Part shown: positions 41,001 to 53,000 of the stretch, in pieces | Layout: the number at the start of each line of letters is the position of its first letter | Position numbering within the stretch: position 1 is the stretch's first letter | Source of the DNA: Pomphorhynchus laevis | Taxonomy: Eukaryota > Acanthocephala > Palaeacanthocephala > Echinorhynchida > Pomphorhynchidae | DNA length: 64,000 nucleotides | Reading direction: 5' to 3' | Assembly (NCBI GenBank): GCA_012934845.2 | Contig: WNNJ02002059.1 | Span: 62,001 to 126,000, forward strand | The notes under the pieces: generated by a model | What the model saw: the letters and a program-made list of their open reading frames with translations, nothing else | Told to the model about the DNA's origin: nothing | Databases searched by the model: none | Translations under genes and position numbers: made by a program

Positions 41001-44000
41001 TGTATTCAACTTTAAGCAATTCAAAAATATTTGTCTTTTAATATTGGATTGCCTTATATTTAAAGTGTATGTTCATCTAACTGAGTTGCAATCATGTGCA
41101 TAAACATATAAACAACGCGTTCGCTAGTCCATCATAGAATGATGAGGTATAACTTTTTACATAATACCTTTAATTATTAACAAATAACATTGCAAGCGTA
41201 ATTTTTGGAAAATACACATTCAATTAACAGAAATGAAAGTTAACTTTTAAGTTAAATTGAGCCCTTTGCACTCGTAGCAAATATAAAAGTTTTAGTTTTA
41301 ACATACAATTGCTATCTTAGAAAACACTAAATATTACCTTTGTAAAAGAAATACTTCTCACAACTATTGGCGCATTGGGATTAAAACTGTCATTATTAAA
41401 ACGCCATTGAATTAAAGGAAATGGATTAGCTTCAACGTTACAGGATACGTTAATGTATGCAGATTTTACTAACCAAGCGGTTGTCTGGACTGCAGGTCTG
41501 ACTATAAATAAATGGTAGGCCATTAGTGTTTTGTCATTTTATCAAGGCTCATTGAAGCATTAAGATAATCTTCACTAATTGACCGTATTTGGCTAGACAA
41601 TGAATCAGTTAGAAATAAGCGGCATTAATGATCAATTATCATAATTACTTAAAAAAATATCGTCATTATTATTTTACTCGTTTTATTTTGGCAAATTGAT
41701 CTACCAGAAGAACAACGGGTATAACGTTGCTGAACATAACGACGGGTATTGAATTCTCCGGATGGTTCGCAATAAAACAAATCACATTTCACCCGAAAGC
41801 AATTTCTAATAACGTTATTCGCAATTTTGAAAATTTTATTAGCTTCAAGTATAGAGCGATTAAATTGCACAGCAACTGTAAAATACCGTTGCTGACATAA
41901 CAATGGTAAATTAGATAAAAATAGTGAATTAGCTGAAATGGATAAGGATAAATATTGATCATTGGGTAACACTTTATTATCTAAGATTTATAGAGATAAT
42001 CTGAACGTCATATTGCTGAGTTGTATTGGTATTGAAACTAATACTGGTTTACCTTTCTTATATGCTTTAGTTTTTAATGATTTTTGATGGAATTTATCAA
42101 ATAAAGTTTTTCAAAAATGGGAGTATTACCTCTTATAAATTCTTATATTCCTAAAATAGTTAAATGTATCGGCAATCTCTTTCTTTTATAGAGGTAAAAG
42201 TATTTACTCTAATAACTTATTAGAATTAATAACTTATTAGAATTAATAACTTATTAGAATTAATTTAATGATATGTGATTGTTCTGAATGGGCTATAAAT
42301 AAACCTTATCACAAAAGTAATGGACTCCCTAAGCGGAAAAAATATTTTCGAATTCTAAATGAAAAATTGAATTCTATATTTCAGTTTATATATAATAATA
42401 ACATATCTAGTAATACTAATATTTTAATTAATAATAAATGTGACTTAAATCACATAATGTTTTGAAGCTAAAACTAATTCGTTTAATTTTTTAATTTTTT
42501 AATACAGCAGACAATAATAATCGGTTTCTAAACAAATTAAAACAATTAAAGAAGAATTTGATGAAAAATATTTTTTCATAAAAATAACAGAAATCATAAG
42601 TCTGCAATAACCTTTATAACGTCTTCAAGCGCATCACCACGTTTACTTCTCTTTGAACCGTTTTTAACACTTTGTATCTTTCTTTTATCGGATTTTAATC
42701 TCCTATTAATCTCCCTTTACCTCATTCACCCCGTTTACACCCTCTAATTCCCTTTGCCTACTTAAACCTCCTGGGGTTCAAGAGAGACATTAGATTTAAG
42801 GAGGTAAGGGTGTTAAATGGTGTAAAGGGGATAAAACTTAGTTACAGCAGGTAAATAAGGTAAATGAGGTAAATGGAGATTAAAATGAGATTGAAAACAG
42901 GTTAAAGAAGGATGCAAAGTGTTAAATACCATTTTAAAAAAGTAAATGTGATGATTCGGATTGAAGACATGATAAAGATTATTGTGCACTTTAAATAAAC
43001 TTATGATTTTCGCTATTTTTAAACAAATATTTTTTCATCAAATTCTAATGGAAATCTTGTTTTTAAAAAACAATAATATGAAATAATTTATCTAACTAAA
43101 GTTTTTCAAAAATAGGAGTATCAACTGATGTTACCTCTTGAAAATTCTTATATTCCAAAAATGGTTAAATGTATCGGCAATGTCCATCATTTATAGAGGT
43201 AAAAGTATTTACTCTAATAACTTATCTTTTAGATATATGAATTATATTATTAGAATTAATTTAATGATATGTGGTTGTTCTGACAACCACAAAACATTAC
43301 ATCACAAAAGTAATGGACTCCCTAAGCAAAGAAAAATATTTTCGAATTCTAAATGAAAAATTGAATTCTATATTTGAGTTTATATATAATAATAACGTAT
43401 CCAGTAATACTAATATTTTAGTAATACTAATATTTTATCTAGTAATACTAATATCTAGTAATACTAATATTTTAATTTATAATAAAATGTGGCATAAATA
43501 CATAATGTTTTGAAGCTAAAACCTAAATTTAATGAATGCTCTGTAGTAACATTCATTGGAATAGTTGTAATTATTTACATATTGGCCAAACAGTACAGGG
43601 ATTGGAAAAAACGTATCGCACAACATAAATATAAAATATAACGAGGTAATATGTTGAGATTTATATCACATAATATAATTAATTTAAATCACGTAATTAT
43701 TCTTATAATAAGAATATAATTAAGTACATAATTAATCTTTGTCATGATTAAATAATTTTTAATTTGCTATGATTATATAAATTTTCAAACAAAACTCGTA
43801 ATTTAATTTTAATTTCAAATATAACTTACATTGAACGTTCAAATTAAGATATACTGTAGCTGCAGGAAATATTTGATTATCTGCTAAACATATATAAACT
43901 CCTGTATCACCCCTGGCTATTTTTCTGATTGTCAAATTTGAAGAATTGCTTACAACAATATGGCTTGTATCTTTCTAAATAAAAATAACATTGTTGTATT

Positions 44001-47000
44001 CTTATAAAGCATTAGCTAATAATTAGCTAAGTCCTTAAGTTACTCTCTAGATTAATAAATAACACCTAAACACAAAATTAATGCCAAATTAAATAAAGAT
44101 ATAGTTCACTTATTATTGTTCAAATTTGCAGTAAAATAATGTCTAAGTCAAAATAAAATAATAAATAATTCAAAAATAAATAGTTTTATCTAACCTAAAG
44201 ATATAAATAATTTATGATACATTATTAAGTGTAGACAATAAAAAGTCAGCTGTCATATATAATAATACATTTAGTAAACTGATTAATTGATTATTTTAAA
44301 TTTTATAATTTAAAATAATAATTATTTATAATAATGTATCATTTGAATTAATTTAAATTAATCAAAATTAATCTAGCATATATTTAATAAAATAAATTAA
44401 TTAAATTTTTAAATTCAATTCAAGACCACTAATTTACCAAACAACTAAATGACGGATATGTTGGCCATTTCGAACACTTTTATTGTACATAACAAATTGA
44501 TGAAAAGCAGAATACGTCAAAATATAGTCAAAATATGTAATTAAAAATAGTAGTCCGGTAATAAGACAGACAGAGAGACACGTTACAAAATTTCCGGCAC
44601 GAACTGTTATAAAAGACAAGGAGTTTATACGCTACAAAATTTACTGTATTCAATAACCTGATAGATAAACGTTTCTTTATATGTTCAGTCTTATAAGTTT
44701 ATATGAGTTTATATAAGTTTATATGAGTTTATATGAGTTTATTTTACTTTATATGAGTTTATATAAGTTTATATGAGTTTATATAAGTTTATATGATAAG
44801 TCTTATATGTTCCTTCTTATAGCAAGGGTTTGACCACTTTCGTTTTAATCTTATTTGTGACACAAATAAGATTGTTCAGTAAGAGTTTGAATTCACTTTT
44901 TATTGAAAATATCAATTAGAATGGAATCAAATGTTGGGAACTTGTAACCACATATTAATTGAGATTTACTGTGAATTCCCATAAGAACACTACACTCTCT
45001 TTGGACAATTTACAAAAGGAAGATATCCTTTGTTATTCTTTATTAATATTCAATTACATTAAATATATTAATTAGTTAATGATGGTTTTATAGACATGAT
45101 ATAAAAAAGTTTTTATTATTACAAGCTTTCAAAACACCGTGTCGTTTGAAAAAGACACTGCGTGTTATAAGCTTGCAATAATAAAGGAAATTTTTTCATA
45201 TCATGTCTATAAAACCATCATTAATTAATATGCATAAATACATTAATTCAAGTCTACAATTAAATATATTTATGTGCCAACTTAAATTGTAAGGAGCGCT
45301 TCCATATCAAATCGAGCACATATATAAAGCAACTGTAATACCTTTGTTAATTTATGGATATACCGTACACATAAACTTGTCCGGAGAATATCTTCGTTGA
45401 CTAAACGTTATCCACCACTATGCACAGAACATAGCTGAGAAGTCATTTTAATCATTAGACGATAATTTGAAGAATCTTTTTTATGCGCTGCTGGAAACGC
45501 GATATTGATCGATAAATTAGGAGCAAAATAAATAACATGAACATCAGAAATATGCGACACCCGTAAATACATCACAAATTCTATTAGAATACAATACACG
45601 TTGGATAGTTTCCTGAACCGTGCAATCACTTACCATAATAAAATAAAAAAATAAATTCTCAATTCGTCGAATATATGACCAAACTTATTTGGCCTTCTTA
45701 CAAACGCTTTTTCTCCATTTTTGATATTATTTTTGTTCTTTTCTGTAATTTTTTAGAATTTTTCTTTTTATGTGAAACCTCATGTAAATGAGCTCTGTAT
45801 TTTCTTAAATAAAAGGTTTGATTAATTAATATTAATAATTTTACCTTTTAAAATTTTGGTATTATCAATTAAAAATACACCATATTACGTTTAGAACTAT
45901 TAGTGTAAACTAAAGCCATAATCTCCTTCTATTTTCGATTAGATAGTTTACTGGAACGAAGAAGAACCTATTTTCCTTTATTTAAAAGTACAATATTTCG
46001 ATAGCTCCTGCTATCATCATCAAAATTAAAATTCAATTTAATTTTAATCCTGATGATGATAGCAGGAGCTATCGAAAAATTGTATTTTTTAAATAAAGGA
46101 AAATATTTTCTTCTTCGTTCCTTTAAAACTATCTAACCTTTAAAACTTTTTAAACGTCTCAATTGTAATTTACAGTTAATAAAACACTTATTTGAATAGC
46201 AAATATAAATGCATATTCAATTAAGAAAATATTTTCCTTTTTTAATAGAAAATACTTTCGATTTCATGAATTTATTGATGAAAAACGATGCAGAATTTCT
46301 TCGTTGCTAACATGTTTATGTTAAAGAATTCTTTGTTCTTAAGAACTGAAGAAATGCCTAATAGCTTCGTTCTTTCATGTATATTAAAGGATTCTGGATT
46401 CATTCGTTCTTCAATGAAACTTAAGAAAGTACATAATGAGGCTGATGAAATTTTAACTGATGGCACAAATTTAAAATGATTACAAACTTACTAATGCGTT
46501 TAAATGTTTGAAGAATTTAGAGTTGATGAGACTAAGATGTTTTCAAAGTCTTGAAGTACTTTCAAGATTTAATTAAGATATTAAAAAATCTCATATGCAT
46601 TATGCTTTCATCTAAAATAATACGAAATGCATTCTTTGAAAATGATGAATAAGCAATTTCCTACTTTTCATATACAATTTATAAAGTTCTCTTAAATTGC
46701 ATAGATGTTTTCAAAATGTATAAATCGCTACTAAATTGGATCATTTAGGAGATAACGGATTTAGTCTTTGAAAATGTAATTTTATTTTTGAAGAAGTTTT
46801 GATAATAAATAATTAAATTAGGATAGTTTCTTTATAAATTATTATCTTGTGCATCTAGGTAAACATTAGAATAATTGCATAAAGGTGTAGAATATCAGCA
46901 TGCAAAATATATTCTAAATTATAAAATAAATAATTTATTTTATTTACTCTAAATAAATTCTAATTGACTTGATCTTATTCTAAAAAATCTTATTCTAGAA

Positions 47001-50000
47001 AATTGGATATTCTAGAATCACTTGTATCATAAATAACAACTCTATGCGCCAAAATTATTGAATATTTTGCTTTAAAAATGTTCAATACATTTTGTTTGTT
47101 GATAGGAAAATAAATTCATACGTCTTACCCGAGTAATCCAATGTGTTCTTGGCTTTGGGAATCCGCTTGATACGCACATTTGACTATAATTTTCTGCACC
47201 TTCTTCTAAGGTAATATTAGATAATGACAAATAAACTCTAGGTCGTTCTAAAATATACAAATATTATGTGCATTTAATTATCTACCTACCTAGATATGCC
47301 AACACGATCTTGCGAGTAATTCTTTCGTGTCCTAACATTAAATCACATTGATAGTGACCGACATCATTATCAGTAACATTTGAAAATTGCAAAATCGATT
47401 CAAATTCGTTTATCTGAATTTTTGTATGTGGTGGTGCGAAAAATGTATCATTGTTAACGTAATAGAGCTCGGAGAAGTTATTTCTCTGATTAATAAATGA
47501 CCAAATTACTTTGGGGAAACCTGATTCTATATATTAATAAAATAAGATTTAAAGATCTGTGTAAATAAAAGTATAATTTTAAAGACTAAAATTCTAAAAA
47601 TTACGAAAAATAAGAGAAGAGGAAAATACTGTTAATTTGCAAATACAATTTATGTTAACTTTACTTTAAACTAATTAACAAGAATTGGGGTTCGCAAGGT
47701 GCCTCTAACTTAGCAACCTAGTTATTTTTTAGCAACCTAGTTGGGTTTTAAGCAACCTAGTTGGTTTCTAGCAACCTAAATTGAGATAATTGCACTTAGC
47801 TTCCTAACTGCGAATCAATTTTAACTAGTAGATACCAGTCGCTAAGCCGACATACGAGATACTTCGTCTTAGTTTATCTGTCTTTATAATAAGTAGTTAG
47901 AATCACTACATAAAAATAAAGATTTTTAAAATATTCTTGAAAATAATATTTTAGTAATAATATTTCATGCTGATTTGTATAACTCTTTCCACTTACGACA
48001 AGAAAAGCAACAAATACCCATCAAAATATTCGTTATGATGTCTAAAATACTTTCATAGAATACGTAAATTCACAAATTAAAAATTTATTCTCTGTCAAAA
48101 TATTGCAAATTTGAATTCAATATAAGCTCTGAGAAAGTGCACGAGAATATATGATTTAAATTGTGATATTCTTGATCTATATAAATTGAAAACGCTCAAA
48201 GGATACTAATTTCGCAAGACCAGTAAATTAATTTATTAAAACCAATCAATTCGTATGTCGAATGTATTAGTATACCAAATGTATTACAGGACAAAACGTA
48301 TCTCTTATAATCAATTTACTTAGACTAGAAAGTGTAAATAGTTTAATTTAATTAATAAATTTATATTTATTTTATACTAATTAAGTGGTATCAATTAAGT
48401 TGATACTAAAATGTGAGTCTGTAAGTTATAATGTAAGTTAGAGTCTGTAAGTTACAAATGCATGACAAAATAAAATTACAAAAATATGCATTTTATATTC
48501 CAGTGTTTAAACATTATCATGGATTATTAGTTTATGATAAATATACAACTTTGGTCAAAACTCTAAATAATTTACCTAATTAATCTAAATAAATAATATG
48601 TGACGATGTGATAAAAATGTACAGAATATTTGTAGACCAAATACAGACAGCTTAGGGATGTAATCTCTTAAGTCTTAATATAAAAAAGAAAAAGAATCAT
48701 AACAAGACATAAAAGTATTAGCTTTGCGGATAGACTGATAATATCTCTGTTATGAGAAAAAAATGGATACTTGCATAAATACCGTAATTTATGTAACTGA
48801 TTTGTAAACCTGTTTCTTTGTCTAATTTATATGATGATATCGAGTGTCAACCTCATTAAAGAATAACTTCTCAGCTACAATTTTCCCTCAGACGAATTAC
48901 ATATGGTAATCGTGTAGTACTGAAACCCGAGATATTATTTAAAAATTAATCATGACAGTGTCAAAAAGACGTGTATTGACTTCGTAATAAACTAGCTTCA
49001 AACTGGTAGACAATCTTATTCGTACTGCTTTTCATTTGCAAATCAGTAACTTTGCAAGATGCAAACAAAAGTTGTTCAGGCAAAATATTTATAGGAAATT
49101 TAACAATAAATATATAAAATACAACTAAATACAAAAAATATAACTTTGCAAGATGCAAACAAAAGTTGTTTAGACAAAATATTCGTTAAAAATTTAATAA
49201 TAAATATATAAACAACAAAATTGAGAATTAATTTGTTTTGGATTCTTTATTTGCTTCCAACCAATACTCTAAATTTATATTACATGATTTAAAGAATTGT
49301 AAGAATTTAAAGCTTGTATTATGAGTAGATAATAGATACAAACTCCACGATAAATTGTAAAATCATCTATCTATATAGTGTTTTATTTATTATCCTCTAA
49401 TATAGAACAATATCTTTTTGTCCTATTCTCAACAAAATTGAGAATTAATTTGTTTTGGATTCTTTATTTGCTTCCAACCAATACTCTGATTAAATTATTA
49501 AATTATTTCTTAAAATCTTAATTAAAATCTTAATTAATCTTAAATTATTTCGAAATAATTGCATATTTCGAAATATTATTATTTCGAAATATTATTATAA
49601 AATAATAATTTAAATAATTTAAATAATTTAAATTATTAAATAAATTAATTATTTATAATTAAATAATTTAAATTAAATAATTTCGAAATTTATTGTTGCA
49701 TGCACGAGCGTGGCTTGTATTATGAGATAAATAGATACAAACTCTAAGATAAATTGTAAAGTCATCTATCTATATAGTGTTTCATTTATTATCCTCTAAT
49801 ATAGAACAATAACTTTTTGTCCTATATAATATGAAATAATATAGAATATAAAATAATATATTGAAATAAATAATAATACTATAAATATTTATTTATAAAT
49901 AAAATTATATAATAATAAATAATATTTAATAATAATATTTATTTTATAAATAATATTGTTTATATTTAATTTTTATAATCATTTAAATATAATGAACTAA

Positions 50001-53000
50001 ATTTTAAAATCATGACAAAACTATACGATTTTTTTTCGTAAATTTTGTACAGCCGCTATGTGCAAACAAGTAAACTACTTAAAACTGTTTTGTCCTGCCT
50101 TAACAAATGTCAAAACATTTCTTAATAATTTAGATCAGTTAACTGAGTATACGTATTTTGTAAATTTAAAAATAGAAATATATTAATCTTTAGATTTTCT
50201 ATTATTAAGATTTTTTTAAATTTTTTATAAATCAGAATGTTTTATAAACCGATTATTATATATTGACTAGTGCATTTCAATTCGTTCCTTAAAGTGAAAA
50301 AATTTGATCACTTAACTCAGGCTTCATATTTTGTAACCCACATAAATATAAAAGTAGAAATATTTTTATCTTTAAAAAGAAATTTTATAAACTGATTAAT
50401 AGAAGGTCATCAGAAGGAAACTATATGTTATAAGGTTTTGGCTCTTATTCATCAAACCGACATTACACGGGGGAAAATACATGTAGCGATGTATTTCCTC
50501 TAATAAAATATTATTTTTAGTAAATATTTCGACTGAAAAAATTTCGAATTTTATTTAATTATTAATAGGTCATTTTCGGTCTTATAGATACAATTCAATT
50601 GTATTGATGGTACAATTTAAAAATGTTAAACAATTTAGAATTTTATTCAATCACTAATAGGACATCTTCGGTCTTAAACCAGTACAATATCTAAAATCGA
50701 TATAAACCTTGAGGATTGCGATTAAAAATCATTTGACAATTAAATTTAATACAAGGCTAACACATTTACAACATGCGCCAATTATGCGTAGATACAATTT
50801 AATTGTATTAATGGTACAATTTAAAAATGTTACTTATACTGCCATAAAATAATAATTCTCTAAAACAACTAGCAAAGTCTTTATATGTAGAAAGTGGCCG
50901 TGTTTATATTTAATAAAAATTGTTTCTATTGTAAATGAAACGGATATGATAACATTTCCAATAGAAAATGCTTAAAATTAGTATTTTTTCTAAAGAGAGA
51001 GCGATTTCAAAAATGTCAGTGAATAAGACAAAAAGTTATGTTGAAATTTTGTGAATTTTTATATTTACGTAATTTTTCACGGCTCTACGTCAGAAAATAG
51101 AAACATTGAAATTTATAATTTTATGTAACTGTCATAAATATATAAAATACAAAATGTAAATTTTCTTTAGATTAAAAATATTCTTTGATAATATTCACAT
51201 TTATTTTACTTTAGGTAATTCATAAATTTCACAATCGTCTGTAGTTACAAAACTAAATAGCAAAATAAATTTTGTTTTTATTTAGTTAAATAAATAATGT
51301 GAATTTATAAACGAAGCATTTTCATCAAAATATTCTGATTAAATATTTCTAAACTGTCTATCAAATATTCTGATATTTGACCAAAAAAGTGATTGTTTAA
51401 AATTATTTGTTTTAATTTACATTTTAAGGGTAAGCATATTTGAGATTACGGCATTCGACGAAATCAAATTGAGTTTTTACAGTTTTAAATTAGATTAGAT
51501 AACTAAATGAATTAATAAATTTAAAAAATAAATAAACTTTCGATTAATAGAATATAAAAAGCACTTATATTTTATTGTATATAAGGGCAATAACAATATA
51601 ATAGAACGGTTTTCATATCATCTATTTTCTAATCAAAACTATAAGAAGTTTTAGATTCTAACAAACCCTAAATTAATCATATTCAATCCTTTCTGATGAC
51701 CTCCGATTTAGATTAAGATTATGTTTTTTAAATATCCAGTAACTATCAGGTATAGTTGAACGACAAGAAAAATCATTTTGATATTTCACTAGTAAATACC
51801 AGCATCTTCAGAAAATTAACATAGAAATGAAATGAATCACATAAATAAAGTTTCTTGTCGGTTTGCAATTAATGCTGGAATTATAATCGTTGCTAAAATT
51901 TGTTCATGTAACATTTTCGTTTGTAGGGATTACAGCAAACAAAACACAACAATGAAGCAAAAACACTAAAAATGTACTATAAAAGTACAACAAATATGTA
52001 TTTATAACAAAACGATAAAAATTAAGAAATAAAATAGCAAAATAGAGGAAACCAAAACATTTTAAACAATAGATTGCAAGCATAATTTATGTTATATAAA
52101 AATAAAATTAAAAATTAAAATTTTTTATAATCAAAGGCTTTCGTTTATATTAATTTTAAAATTAAGTCAGCTTTATTACCAACCATTAAGTTATCCTTTA
52201 GTTTGTTAATATAAAACGTTGTGAATATAGAAATTAGCATTAACATGTTAATTTCTGAATATGCCAGTAGTTACGAGCGAAATATCAAAATAATTTTTCT
52301 TCTCGTTAAACTATACCTGATTATTCCTAGACATTTAAAAATTTAGAATACAGATCAGGATGGATACATTTCTTACCAAAAAATTATCACGAAATGACGA
52401 TTTTTCAATATAACGAACGAAGATAATTACATGAATCATGTCGGTGATATCCGTTGATTCTTCCAGCTGTAAATTAACTCGTACTGGGCTGCTTTTGATT
52501 TCATTTACAACTTGCATAAGAACGTCGTCTCCCATCTCAATTATTTTTGATATCGTGGTATCATACCCCTTTTCGTTTATTTACTCTCATGTTGTCTCTC
52601 TAGCATGTACATTAATGAAGTGGGCCAGTATTTTAAAAAGTCGCAAACTTTCATTTTTAATAACCGAATTACAAGTCATGCATTGAACTTTGATTATGGT
52701 TTTCTCAAAGAAAACCACAATCTTAAGACAATTTTACCCGCACAGGATTGATGAAATAAAATAAATTATTTATTTTAATATTTCGTGTAAACGGCCATTC
52801 AAAGAAAAAATTTACACATTGTAAAAATCATTTAAAAGAAAGTAATGAAGGATTAAAATATATTCTTCCTGATCTGTATATTAATTTGCTAAAGATGCTA
52901 GTAGTTACTAGCGAAATATTAAAATAATTTTTGTTGTCGTTCAACTTTACCTGATTGTTCCTTTATATTCGAAATTTAAAATACAGATCAGGATGGATAT

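Noticed and set aside
46272-46479. Two overlapping frames of about 63 codons on opposite strands
   Set aside because: Both look superficially protein-like, but neither has splice-site support or a known motif, and one must be a shadow.
48961-49158. 65-codon minus-strand frame
   Set aside because: It runs through a tandemly duplicated non-coding segment; half of it is the duplicate.
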